64,000 nucleotides of DNA from Colletotrichum lupini (taxonomy: Eukaryota; Ascomycota; Sordariomycetes; Glomerellales; Glomerellaceae): positions 2,108,001 through 2,172,000 of the forward strand of contig NC_064673.1 of NCBI RefSeq assembly GCF_023278565.1. The letters run 5' to 3'. Position numbers and translations under genes: made by a program. Below the pieces are notes generated by a model. The model was given only the letters and a program-made list of their open reading frames with translations. It ran no database searches and had not been told where the DNA came from. Of the stretch, positions 35,665-47,455 are shown piece by piece (the stretch's first letter is position 1; every line of letters starts with the position of its first letter).

Positions 35665-37362
35665 CTACTCTTTCAATAAGCCCAAGTACCTCTTGATGTT
35701 TATGCCAAGTTCCTTTACAAAAGTCTTGGTGCTCCATCCATTCACCTTTGTGTACTTATCGGTGCTTGTCGTTCCGTTTAACACATCGTACGCCACCGAT
35801 CTCAGGTTCACACAGTCATCCTTGTTCTTGATGCACCCAGAAACAGCTTCACCCGCGTTCTTCCCCTCGTAATATGCACCTTGTAAGAAGCCAAAGTACT
35901 GCGGGTGAGTGGCCTCGCCAGCAAACCACAAGTTTCCGAGATTGGCGCGGATGTTTTGATGCATCTCCAACGTCAGGGCCGGAGGCCAGTTCGAGTAAGA
36001 CCCGTATGCCCAAGGTTCGCGAGTCCAGTTGTGATAATAAAAGTCAATGGGTTCGGGAATCTCTTTTCGGAACATGTCCTTCAGAACGTCCATGATTTGT
36101 TTCTTCGTAGTATCAAAGTCCTGAGCCTCCACGGTGTAAGATTGCTGATCGACGACGGTGACAAAGATGATGCCGGAGCCGTCCACAAAGTCTTTGTGAT
36201 CCAGTGACTGGAAGTAGGGATAGTAACCTCGCTGCACTGGGTCGGCATACAGAAAGAATTGTGTGCTCTTGTCCCAGAACACGTCTTCTGGCTTGAATTG
36301 CATAAAGATCTTCGTGTAAGTACCCATAGTCATTGACTGGATGGCCGTTCGTTTCCAAAGCGGCAGCTCTGGCGAGAAGTTAACCACCTCCTTCTGCAAG
36401 ACACCCAGCGAAAACGTGCAGATGGCGTAGTCGGCGACGATGCAAGTGCCGTCCCCATTATGCACTGTGACACTGTCGTCAGAGTAGGTAATGTTCTGGA
36501 CGATAGTCCCAAGCCTCAGCTGGGTTGTCTCGTTTAGGAAGCGCTTCGCTTCTTCCTGGAAGAATGTGGCAAACCCCTCGCTCGTCGTGCACCAGGTTGT
36601 TGTCATCCTTCCAGCGCTTGAACGATGTGTTGGTGTTGACTACGGAGTACTGTTGGGACGTCTTCTCCGGTGGATTAGCATATTCGAAGTCTATGGAAGA
36701 CCATTCGATAGCTTGTGCCAGCGGGTCACTGCCCGGCTTCCAGCCTGCGATTGCGAGACCGGCACGGGCACTGCGATCTTGCTGATTCTTCAGGATGATT
36801 TCGCCAGCGTCGTACTCGTACTTCCTCGTGACATTTACGAACAACTCATCCAACTTGTCAAACTTGTCTGTCCATTCTCCAGGCCATAATTGGCCAGTCT
36901 CGTTGAAGGCTGTAACATTGTCGAAGTCAGAAAGCGTGTTTCTCAGGTTGTGCTTCTTAACCAGAGTCAAAATCGGATTTTCCTCTGTTTCACTTTCCGT
37001 TCCTTGAACCCTGTTGGTGATGTAAATAGGCTAAAACACCAAAATTATTCTGGAGCTACATACCAGTTCGCACCAAGCTCTACAAAATAGGACTCATTCG
37101 TACCCGGCTTCTTTCCAAAGGGTCGGTTGTAAACGCGTCCACCAATCCGATTATTGTACTCAACGATGACAAAATCTGTGATGGACGCATTTACCAGTGT
37201 TTGGGCAGCCGTAATTCCTGCGAGGCCAGCACCAAGAATGGCTACTTGGACCTTGCTGCAGTTCCCCTTAGTCTCTGCAAAAAATTCTTTAGTCGGCGCG
37301 GTCTGCGCAACGGGAGCGATGAGGGCAAGTACGCCGACAAACCGCGCAAGTGACAGCATCAT
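35665..37362 (-). pseudogene. Secreted flavin amine (polyamine) oxidase with a +1 frameshift
   Basis: Exon 1 is 37362-37064 and exon 2 37010-35665, with a 53-nt intron. A signal peptide is followed by the FAD-binding motif VAILGAGLAGITAAQTL, the arginine loop RIGGRVYNRPFG, and near the end LWFAGEATHPQYFGFLQGA, all typical of flavin monoamine/polyamine oxidases, here secreted. At 36574-36577 four consecutive cytosines (GGGG on the coding strand) shift the frame in HDERG|FATFF; removing one base gives exactly 548 codons. The remainder has no other break. The homopolymer makes a sequencing error as likely as real inactivation. The gene ends about 600 bp from the left end of the retroelement. In other fungi such enzymes release hydrogen peroxide from polyamines. 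Confidence 0.82.
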
Positions 37363-37950
37363 GAAGAGTATCGATCAACCCTAACAATCTTGCGTTTAAA
37401 CTAATGAAGGGTACAGCCTAGAGCAATCAAGGAGAACACAGAGCACTCAAGAAGTATCAGGACTTTTGTACTTCTGCTTCTCCGAGTCGCTTGCGGCGCC
37501 AGAGACGCTTGCCAAGGGAGGCATCTTAGTGAATTCCGACTCAACTCGTGAGCCAGCGGGCGGCTTGTTCCAAAAGAGGCATCGCCAACTTCACGGCTTC
37601 GAGCCATTGGCCTCGAATCCGCCTGAGTCTCACATCATGGGCATTGGGCATGGTTTAGAGAAACAACATTGGTACTTCTCAGTGTTCATGTCTTTACTCA
37701 CGAGGTCTGTACTAAACATGTCGTTATAATATGGCATCTTGGCAGTCACTCTGGCCCATGGCTAATGTACCCCCTTCCCTCCTTTAGGTGCGGCCCGAGC
37801 CAGATGCGGCTACCGTACATCACAAGTGTGCGACAGATAAATTCACCAAGGTCGTGTATTAACGAATAGTAACGTGAGTCCGCAGCCCTAACCAAGCCGT
37901 AATATTCAGTAAATAACTTTGTTTTTAGTATAAGAGAGGAAATAACTAAG
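37363..37950. other. Flank between amine oxidase and retroelement
   Basis: About 590 bp without a gene. It should contain the amine oxidase promoter. The last roughly 60 bases, from about 37,890, are AT-rich and may carry some RIP-type change spilling out from the element. Confidence 0.4.
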
Positions 37951-37955
37951 GCATA
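37951..37955 (+). repeat. Target-site duplication, left copy (GCATA)
   Basis: Lies directly outside the left LTR and matches GCATG at 45373-45377 outside the right LTR with a single G/A difference, consistent with RIP of the left copy. Confidence 0.7.
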
Positions 37956-38157
37956 TATTAGTATCCCTATTATAGGGTAGTTAGTTCGAACTATAGTTAA
38001 CGAAGAGATTAATTAAACTATATAAATATCTACGTAAGTATAAAAAAGAGGTTCTAACTATAAGTTAGGCTAGTTACGATAATTATAAATAGGGCCCTTA
38101 ATTAGCCCCTATATAGTTAGCCGTACGCTGCGGTCGAATTAGACTTCTAATTTAATA
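37956..38157 (-). repeat. Left LTR (3' LTR of the element)
   Basis: 202 bp, aligning end to end with 45171-45372 without gaps. By hand about 27 differences, all transitions. It begins TATTAG, which fits a RIP-altered TGTTAG terminus. It is more AT-rich than its partner, most clearly in its right-hand third. Confidence 0.88.
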
Positions 38158-38540
38158 CTAACTTTCTCTTTTTTTTATTAATTTAACTACTATAGTTAGA
38201 AGTATAATTCGACCTCGGGCCCGTTTACTAAGTCGTCTCCTTTTCTCTCTTTTTTTTACTCTTTTTATATAACTTATCCCTTTATTTATATAGTAACTTT
38301 TCTACTACTTACGAATTACTTTAATCCCTTATTTAGTACTACTTTCGTAAAAGCGTCTACGAGGTTATTTTTATTATTAATTTAATAAATTTTAAATATC
38401 TCGCGCCTTTCGTACGATTACCTAAGGGCTATAATATCGATTATAAGCCTCTTTTCCTTCGTCGTTCTTAATTTAACGAGGTATTCGTATAGCGAGTAAA
38501 AATTAGTATAAATAACCGTTAAAATAAGTAAAAGGCTAAT

Positions 38541-38810
38541 TCGATCGGTAATCTTCTTTAGTATTATTAAAATCGCATAGGAGAGGTTAATACCGTTAAC
38601 TATATTATAAACCTCTAACGCTAATATACTTCTCGTTACCCGCTTATTTTTAGTTAACGAGTAGTAAATTGTATTATTATATATAGTAAATTCGCTCTCG
38701 CTTATACTCTCGTTAGCTAGGATAATAATATACCCTAATTATAAAATAAGGTCGTTATTATTCGTAAATAACTTATTAATAAAGACGTAGAGCTTACTAA
38801 TTATAAGGTT
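38541..38810 (-). pseudogene. Copia RNase H relic
   Basis: Minus-strand translation shows KLYVFINKLFTNNNDL, LGYIIILANES and a VTRSILALEVYNI trace, which follow the copia RNase H layout, with stops scattered in between. It lies about 380 bp inside the left LTR, as expected for the last domain of a copia polyprotein. Confidence 0.75.
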
Positions 38811-39189
38811 AATTAGGTAGTAAACGAGACCTCGATCGAGATTTGTTTATTATTACTTAAGCCGCTTATTAAGTACTTTAATATCTCGTTTAGTTAGATC
38901 TATAACCTATATTACCCTAGCGTAATTAAAAATCGCTTTAAGTTAATAAATATTTATAATATATACCCCTCGCGCGAGCTTAGCTTTATACTACTTTTTA
39001 ATATTAATTACGTTTAGATTAACGAGGTTAATCTTCTCGCCCTACCCCTTTTATTAAAAAACGACGGTTTCCCTTTTAATTATAAAAATCCCGCTATTAA
39101 ATACTAGGGGGGTATTTATTATAAGGACCTCTTTTAGCTTTATTATAAAGCACGCTTTTTAAAGCTCCTTATCCTCCTTTTTTATAAAG

Positions 39190-39830
39190 TTAATATTAAA
39201 TAGGCTTAATATATCGTCGGTCTATATTCTAACGATCCTAAATTAGTTATTTTTATATTCCGTAATTAGTAAGTACGGGTCGTACGTAGAGGTAATTATT
39301 AATAGTTAATTAATATAAAAATTATAATAAGTAGCTTATTAATAGGTGCCCGATTCTGCGAGCCTATATAGTAGCTTAAGTACTTTAATAATCGTGCTTT
39401 CTAAGTACTTACTAACTATTTTTTTTAGTAAATAGGCTAGGATTTTCCTTATAAGCCCTATAGCTAATTAGGTATAGGCCTAGGTAATATTACGGCTTTA
39501 AATCTTATATTCCTTTTTCCGTAGCGATATTATTAATATTATTATTAATCGTTAGCTATAGCGCTATATAGTAGGCAATTATATAAGTAGCGTTACCTTT
39601 TCGACGTTACTATACCCCTAAATTACGTATTTAGACTTCTCGTACGGCTAGGGTATTCTTTTCCCTTTAATCTTACGAACTATTCGTAATTTAAATATAC
39701 GGAGGTTTATATATTTTTCTAAGTCGTATAGGATAAATCGATAGACCCCTTAATCGTAAAGAGTGTCTATTTTAATAAGATCTAATCCCTTATACGGCTT
39801 TCTAATAGTTATAATTACGCCTTTTTTACG
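39190..39830 (-). pseudogene. Copia reverse transcriptase relic
   Basis: Minus-strand reading in one frame gives RFILYDLEKYINLRIFK, PYEKSKYVI, then an LPTI-RYS-RLI pattern and NIT-AYT, followed by ILAYLLKK, a STYDPYLL trace and TDDIL, where dashes are stop codons. This is the order of conserved segments in fungal Ty1/copia reverse transcriptases, TDD being the catalytic box. All stops sit where a C-to-T or G-to-A change of Gln/Trp/Arg codons would place them. Confidence 0.82.
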
Positions 39831-42039
39831 TAGTTTAACCGCTAGCTCGAAATCGGCTTTTTTTTTTACTATATAAAAGGTATTAATTACCTCGTTGTTA
39901 GTAATAAATTACCGCGTTAGGGCTTACTATCGTAGTCTTCTACGACGTCTTATTAGTAATATTAATACCCTTTTAATAATTTCCTCTTCCTCGTTGTTTA
40001 TTAATACTATTACGACGATTTCGTTAAGGATAATTTCCTATACCTCTACCGCGGGTTATATAGTTTCCCCTAGCTCTTTTCTTTTTTATAAGTTAAAAAT
40101 TACCTCGTTAGGATCTATATAATATAGTCTAACTACTATAATTAACACTTTAAATAGCTAGTTACGATCTCTCGTAACTATATAAGAGCGCTCGTTAATA
40201 AAAATTAATTTATATAGCCTAGCCTATTATTAAGTAATTTCGTACTATACTCGTATATCTAAATTTAGTAATATATTTAGATTATCCCCTATATCGGGCC
40301 TATTATACGTAGTAATTACCTCGTTAATTTATTTTCTTATACTTACCTCGCGTAGTACCTGTATTACTTTTTTAACTATTCGGGCTCGTTAGCTTATGCT
40401 TAGTAACGGTAGTAAGGCTAAGGTCGTTTTTAAATATGCTCTAAATACTAATAGCGTTAGTATAAATCCGTTAGGCCTTATAGTATTATTATAGTATTTA
40501 AGTACTATCTAGAGGCATTCGTCGTTAGTAAAATCCGGATTTTCCTTTTTAATAATTCTAAACGCCCTTTTTAACTATTAATATACCCTCTTTACCTTTT
40601 TAATATTATAATACGCTTTAACGGGTACGATTTTTAGCTATATACCGTAGGCCGTCGCATTATCCCTAAATTTTACTAACTTAAAGTTAGTATTAGTATC
40701 GGTTTTAATACCGTCTAGCGGTCCCTAGTATATATCGATCTAGCTTTTTTATAGGGCTACCTATACTATCTTTATTTATAAATCCTAAAGGAATTACCCT
40801 GCTTAGAAGGATATAGCTACGTTAATTATATATAGTACTAGCCGACTATTTAAATAAAAAATATCGATAACGATTTCCTAGTTAAAGTTAAGCTTATTAC
40901 GTAATTTAAACTTAAATCTGCGTAGGCTTTGCGTATTTATTTAGTATTAATAGTATACTTTCGTTAACTATTCTAATACCCCTATTTCGATATTATTATT
41001 ATTTAATTACTTTAAGAGGTTATATAGCTTCGTAACCGACGGGTACCCGAATTTCTAATATAATTTTCTTAGCTTACTTTTCGTTAGGTAGTTAATTAAC
41101 TTCGTATCGTTAGTAAGCTTTATAAACATATACCCCTATTATTATTCGACTATTTCGAAATACTTACCGCTAGAGATTCTATTCCTCGTATTATCGAATA
41201 TAATACCTAGTTAATCTATATCTTTTAAATATAAGAGAAATAGGGTATTAACGAGTAAAATATAGAAAGTTATCGTTTCGAAGTACGTCTTTACTTTTAC
41301 TATACTTAGGGCGACGATTTTTTTACTTAGGCCGAAACTAATTTTCGTAATACTCGCCGTTAACGTATTAAGTATTATTAGCGCAATCTTTTATAATACT
41401 TAGAATTACCCTTTTCCTTTAGTTAACTATTACGATACTTTAATATTTAGGATAATTTTATAAAAATCGTTTAGGCCGTACTTTTTGCTTATATAGAATA
41501 CTTATATAAGCTTAGTATTCGAGGGATCTAAGTAATATAAAAAGGGCCCCTCTAGCTACCCCTAGATTTACTTAGTACTATATTCCTTTTCTTTAAATAT
41601 CGAAAGAGATAACGTCTTCTCTTTAATCGTTAAGAAAATAGGCTTCGGCCCTATTAGATTTACCTTTTTAATTACCTCTATATCCGTTATTTAAGGGACC
41701 TTCCCTTATTATTTATAAATAAAAGCCTATTTATTAAAAGCTTTTACTATCCTCTATTCGTTTAGCCTCGTATATCCTCTAGAGGCTAACGGGGTAAAAA
41801 AAAAGTAGTTAATATTATTAATTTCGTTATAATCTAATTCGTTAGTATAAGGGGTAAGATCTTCCTTATCTTCCGAATCTTTTATAGGGGGTATATATTT
41901 TAGGCCGCTACTTTAACTACCGTTATTAGGTTCTATACCCCCGGATCTACCCTTATATATAATAAAGAATTAGTTAAACTAACGAGGGCTAGTTTTACTA
42001 TTTATTACCCTCGACTTTTTATACTATTCGTACGATTTA

Positions 42040-42110
42040 GTACGCTCTTCCTTAGAGTAGTTACTTAACTAATATCTATCCTTTTTATAAATATAGTATT
42101 ACCTCTTCTA
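42040..42110 (-). pseudogene. Gag zinc-knuckle trace
   Basis: On the minus strand a short segment, YIYKKDRY followed by SNYSKEERTKSYE, resembles the knuckle and following basic region of fungal copia Gag proteins with cysteines and histidine changed to tyrosine, the expected result of RIP on TGT/TGC and CAC/CAT codons. Confidence 0.5.
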
Positions 42111-45100
42111 TTACCTTACTTATAAGTTAAATCTCTACTTATTTAATAAATCTAGGCCTCTTTATTAGCGATTACTATATCTAGCCTCTTTTCCTTTTTT
42201 ATTATATATTTAATCGACTTAATATTATTAATAAGGGCCGTCGTATACTTAGAAATAAGTTTAGTACGGTATTCTTACCTTAATATTAAAACTAGATCTT
42301 AGCTTTAAATAGAGCGTTTCGTAGTCTTTAAGTACTTAGTATAGGGTTATTTTTGTTTTTAATATATACTAGATTATAATATAGAAATATCTAATTTTCT
42401 GCTTATTTATCCCCTTATTTAGCTAGGTTTTCGCTAGCTTATCGATTTAATTAATAAGCTCTTTAAAAATTTCTATTCGCAATTTATTTTCTATTATCCT
42501 AACTATAAATATATAAAAAATCGCTCGTAGCTTAAATAGGAGCTCTAAGTTCTTATTATAAGTCTTAAAGCGGCTTCGGATTACGTTAATTATATTAAGA
42601 AAGTCGTTTTGATCGAGATTACGTACTGCTTTGTAATAATAATTAGAGGCTTTACTTACGAGTACGATATTAATTACCGAATAGTACTAATGCTCCCTAA
42701 TTCTGACTTTTTTATAATAATTATAAAACATCGTTAGGGTTTTTTATAAGACCTTATACTTCCCCTTAGAATATAATTTCTTTTTTAAAAAGATCATTTT
42801 AAAATTTATAAATTACCTCGTATTTATTATTAAATTTTCGGTATTTATATACGATCCCTACGTCACTACGTACTATTAATAACTTCGGGTCGTTTACTTC
42901 CTTTTTTATTAACTAATCGGCGCCGAATTTCGTATTAGTAGCGGTAACGAGTTATAAATCGAAATAAGCAAAATTATTAATTATCGTACTTCTAGTACTA
43001 TATTTTACCCCAGTATATCCTTTTATAACGATAGATTTCCGTTAGTAATTATAGGGAGGAAATCTAGGTCGTTTACCCTTTTTTTAAATTTATTAAAGCG
43101 ATTATACGCTCTATTGACCTATACTTAGTTCTATAGTACGAATTCCTCCTCTATAATTATTACTACTAGTATTTTATATAGCTTTCGTAATTATAATTGC
43201 GCTAATAATACCCCTCGCTTATAGAGGAATCTATTAACTACTTTTATAATTCCTAGGCTTATAATTATAAACTATTCGTCTAGCTAATAACTAAGGTCGT
43301 TTAGGATCTCGTAAAATAGGGGTTACCCCTATAACCCCTTTTTTTTATAAACCTTAGTTAAATAGATTAATACTATATTAATTTACTCGCCGTTAGGCTA
43401 ATCCGCAATTCTATATATTTACGTCCCTTAATAGTCCGGGTTAATATTTACTTACTTATAAGGGATTAGGATTTTATTTAGGATCGGGTTTCGTCCTCTT
43501 TTTTTTTACCTTAACTCGCTAAGGGTCGTACTTTAACTTATACCCATATTAATAATTATTAGCGTATTTAATTTTAATAGGGATATATTTAATCCGCGCG
43601 CTAGTTATAGTAAATCCGTACTTTTACTACTTAACGAATTTATTAAAATCTAAGAGATTCCCGCTTCCCCTCGCCGTCTCGCTACTACTCTCGTTTTTAT
43701 TATTTTTAATAATTATTACTACTCTTTTAAATTACTAGCTATTATACTTACTAAAATCCTCCTTTTTATTTAGTATAAAAGGGTAGGTTTTAGTAGTTCT
43801 TTTTAATAATAATAGCGGTAAACGTTTATATTATTATAAGAAGATATAGTAATTAGTCTCGGGATCTTTATTAGTTACCGATTTCTATTATCCCGTATAT
43901 TTTTAACTTCTTAAGCCTCGTACTCTCTATAATCTCTAAATAGCTTCCTTCCTCGACCTACCTCTTTTAAAGCGGTATTCTATAAGATTAGTTAAAAATA
44001 AACGCTAGGTAGCTCGTATAAAAGCTATATAAGCTATTAGGAACTATATAGGCCGTTAAGTATAGTTAATAAAGTTAAGCCCTCCTTTTTATAAAATCGT
44101 AAATTTTAAAAACTTATTAAAAATGCCTATTTATTACTCGTACGTAGTAGGGTTAAATACTTTAGAAATCTTATTTTTTACGGCCTCTTAATACCCTATT
44201 TTATATTTTTTAAGTAGTCTTTTTCATAGCTTAATTATAATTAAGTAATTATCGCTTATTAGCGATCCCTTTTATTACTTAATTAATTTTTTAAAATTAG
44301 TAATCTCGCGCCGGGAGCTAGTATAAAAAGAAGCCCTTTAATAGCCCTCTAAAAAATTCTTTTTTTTTCTTTTTAAATCCTTATTTTTTTAGCCTTTTTT
44401 TAAGTTAATAATAACTTTAATAAGAGGTCGCAGGACTATTTTAAAATAGCTACTTTTTTTTTAAATTAATCTCTAAGATCCGTAATACTCTTAACTCGAT
44501 ATTATTAAGACCTCTAAATCCCCTCTTCCCTCGTTAAACCGTCCCTTATATTTTATTTTTAAATAATACCCGGGGGGTAGTTAAGGGAGCTATAAGGAGG
44601 TCGTTTAGATTGCGGGCTTAAAGTTATATTTATAAAATTCTTATAATAATAAACCTTTTTATATACCGTAAATCTCTTAGCTTAATAACTCCTATAGGGT
44701 TACTTTTATTATTAAGTAAGAATATTTATATTTAGAGATCCCTTTTTTTAATTACGTAATACTTTTTTATATTATATTATTAAGCTCGCTCGTTACGCTA
44801 ATTAATTAAGTAAGTAGTCGTTACGTAAGTATTTTTTTTTATTAATTTAACTAGTTAATTTCTAATTGCGGGCCGGCTGTAGAAAAGTCGTTTAGTAAAA
44901 AAGCTACTCGGGGCGATAGTAAAAGGCTAGTTACTTAAGTAGTTTTATTAATTAACGTATTTTAACGTAATAAACGTCGACCTCTTATAAGTAATAAAGG
45001 GCTACGATTATTTAATTCCGTGCAGTATTTAAGAATTACCTCCTTTTTCGTCTATTTTTATAAAGTTAATTAATATAAATCTCCTATCTTATACGATATT

Positions 45101-45170
45101 AAAAAGTCGTCTTTTTTATATAGCGAGATACCTTATTAATTTATAATAGTAGAATTTAATTACTAATTAG

Positions 45171-45372
45171 TATTAATATTCCTATTATAGGGTAGTTAGT
45201 TCGAACCGTAGTTAATAAAGAGATTAATTAAACTATATAAATATTTACGTAAGTATAAAAAGGAGGTTCTAACTATAGGTTGGGCTAGCTATAATAATCG
45301 TAAATAGGGCCCTTAATTGGCCCCTGCGCAGTCGGCCGTACGCCGCGGTCGAATTGGACTTCTAATCCGATA
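45171..45372 (-). repeat. Right LTR (5' LTR of the element)
   Basis: 202 bp. Its right-hand third is visibly less mutated than the left LTR: GGCCCCTGCGCAGTCGGCCG here corresponds to an AT-converted sequence in the partner. The mutation load therefore falls off toward unique flanking DNA. Confidence 0.88.
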
Positions 45373-45377
45373 GCATG
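45373..45377 (+). repeat. Target-site duplication, right copy (GCATG)
   Basis: Immediately follows the right LTR; matches GCATA at 37951-37955 except for one transition. Confidence 0.7.
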
Positions 45378-45655
45378 GGACCAAATAAGACATATTAGCC
45401 GCACAAACAAGCGCCACAATGTTAGTCGAGAGACCCCGCGCACGCGGAACTGTTTTCGTCATGGCTTCGTCTGAGACACGACTACCTTCAAGTAGACAGT
45501 TTAGCTCAGCTTTGGATACTCGTTTCCTCCTCCAAATCGTCTCCCAATTTGCTTCTGTCAACATCTTGCCTTGAAACCTACAGCGGCCCAGACCAACAAA
45601 TCCTCAAGAGTCCCATCCTCCTCTGCCAGGACCCCCCGACGGCCTCGTCCCTACC

Positions 45656-46660
45656 TTACTTCGCAACAGTCCCAGAAGCAACAATGCAGGCAAACCCAAC
45701 ATCCCACCCCTTCCCCTCATACTTCCCTTCCAAATGCTCCCTAATCAACCCCTTCACCTCCTCCAATCCATGCTCCCCCCTCAACTCCTCACTCCACTCC
45801 GTGTTCACAATCAATGCAACAACTGGCCCAAACACATCCAACCAGTGCCTCGCGTCCCTCACCCTCACCGTCCCGCTCTCCAAACACGTCTTGACGTCCT
45901 TGAACCCATTGTCCTGTAGATACCCCTTGACCCAAGCCTCGTCGTACCACCGCCCGACATCGTGAACCTGCGCACGGTTCTTCTCCTCGAACGGCGCGTC
46001 AAACGGGAAGGATGCGAATGCTGACCTCACGTCCGCGACCCAGCCTATATGGTCGACATGCGGTGTGATACAGCCGAAGACCCCATCGGGCCTGAGGATC
46101 CTGACGACGTCTTTGATGGTTTTGTCTGGGTGGGGGATGAGATGTAGACCGAGGCCGATGACTACGTGCGTCAACGAGTTCTCAGCTAACCCAGAGTCCT
46201 GCCCCGACAGCACATCAGTAACGGAGAAATTCCCTTGGCCACAATCTCAAAGTTCAATAGGTAATATAGGAAAGATAGTCAAGCTTACCATGGCATCCAA
46301 AACCCTCGCACTCGCCCCAACCCACCCCTCCTCCCGAATCCTCCTCTCCACTAACCCAACCATCATAGGCGACCCATCCGCACAAATGACCTCGCTCTTG
46401 TCCAACACCTCTCGGGACACAACCTTGACCAACTCCTGCGTAGCCGGACCAGCCCCACAAGCGCTGTCGAGAAATACAATGGGCTCCGTCGTGTGCTGGC
46501 CCAACCCCATCTGCTTCATAAGCCGCGAATTGAGGGGCACCATCATCGTCCGGCTCATCTCAATCATGGTTTCTTCCCAGTGCGCGCCAATGGTCTTGTC
46601 CATGGAGCGGAAGATGGGTGCCATGGGGCCTGCGGACTGGGGGGCGGTGGTGGCTGTCAT
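45656..46660 (-). CDS. SAM-dependent methyltransferase
   Basis: Exons 46660-46289 and 46198-45656, with a 90-nt intron, give 304 residues. Motif I is VFLDSACGAGPATQEL (about residue 70), the acidic SAM-binding loop is VICADGSPMM, and the later strand is THVVIGLGLHLIPHPDK followed by RILRPDG, the class I (UbiE/UMTA-like) pattern. The acceptor at 46199 was chosen over nearer AG dinucleotides because only it keeps frame and gives VLDAM joined to DSGLAENS. Small-molecule methylation in the cytosol is likely; the substrate is unknown. It lies 279 bp right of the retroelement, the closest gene on that side, and shows no RIP damage. Confidence 0.85.
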
Positions 46661-47455
46661 TATTACGCTGGTATTTGAGTAAGGACAAAGTAAGTCGCCA
46701 AGATTCCTGGTGTTAGAAAGACGTGTAAATGCTTGGGGTACCCAGGCACGTAAGAGTGATAAAAAGCCAGGACGGTTTGGGTTGACCTCTGATCGTTCGA
46801 ACTGGAAGGAAACCTGCCTGCTGATATAGCCTGAAAACTCGGAGATATAAGTCAGCAGGACCTCACTTGGTGTGGTGGGAATCAGACCGGGGAAGTTTCC
46901 GATAAGTCGCCGGCAAGCTCAATCTCGCTCAATCTGGCTCAGCCATCCCAACTTGAGTTGACGACCAACACATACAATGAACTCGATGATGAAACGTGCG
47001 CTTTGGATCATTGCTCACTCAGCTCCAAGGCGCATCACTGTGAGGGCGAGCGGCGAGGGACACACCTATATGTGGACCACATTGCTCCATCTCACCACCA
47101 AGCCTCCCACCCGAATTTCTCATGACCATTTCCTCAAATCACATTATCATAGCTAAGCCATAGTCAAAGTCCGGCCTCTCAAGTGCTGGGAAAAGTGTTC
47201 ATATAATAACACCAACTAGACATCCAAAGCCTAAGCCTAAGCCTACACCGCCTAACCAGCCGCGCCCCGGCCCAAAACCCCGTCCGCGTCAAATACAAGG
47301 TTTCTTTTCGCATCTTCTTTGTACACTTTCCGTGGCTCACTCTGAGAGCCCAAGTCCGTAGTTCAGTCTTTATCTAGTTTTGTGTTTCTTCTCTCCACAC
47401 GCCTTTGAGAAAACTCCCATCCGCCGCCCCCATCACGCCAATAAAGTTCCAGACA
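46661..47455. other. Intergenic between methyltransferase and nucleoporin
   Basis: 795 bp. A run of AGCCTAAGCCTAAGCCTA-like hexamer repeats (CCTAAG) occurs near 47,226-47,246. No gene. It contains the methyltransferase promoter and the nucleoporin 3' end. Confidence 0.45.

Larger units (their letters stand above)
37956..45372 (-). mobile_element. Ty1/copia-type LTR retrotransposon, complete ends, destroyed by RIP
   Basis: A 7,417-bp element bounded by two direct 202-bp repeats and a 5-bp target duplication. The interior is strongly AT-rich, dense in TA, and nearly without CA or TG dinucleotides while CG persists: the mark of saturating repeat-induced point mutation on both strands. No long frame survives. 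On the minus strand, relics are readable in copia order: a gag zinc-knuckle trace near 42,040-42,110, reverse transcriptase near 39,190-39,830 and RNase H near 38,540-38,810, with stops where Gln or Trp codons would be expected. A polypyrimidine tract on the plus strand at 38,162-38,176, adjoining the left LTR, is the complement of a polypurine tract and agrees with minus orientation. Integrase should lie between about 39,900 and 42,000 but I could not read it securely. Confidence 0.9.

Noticed and set aside
39895..40122. Frame of 75 codons inside the AT-rich block
   Set aside because: Plus-strand chance frame inside a RIP-destroyed minus-strand element; Ile/Ser/Tyr composition reflects AT bias.
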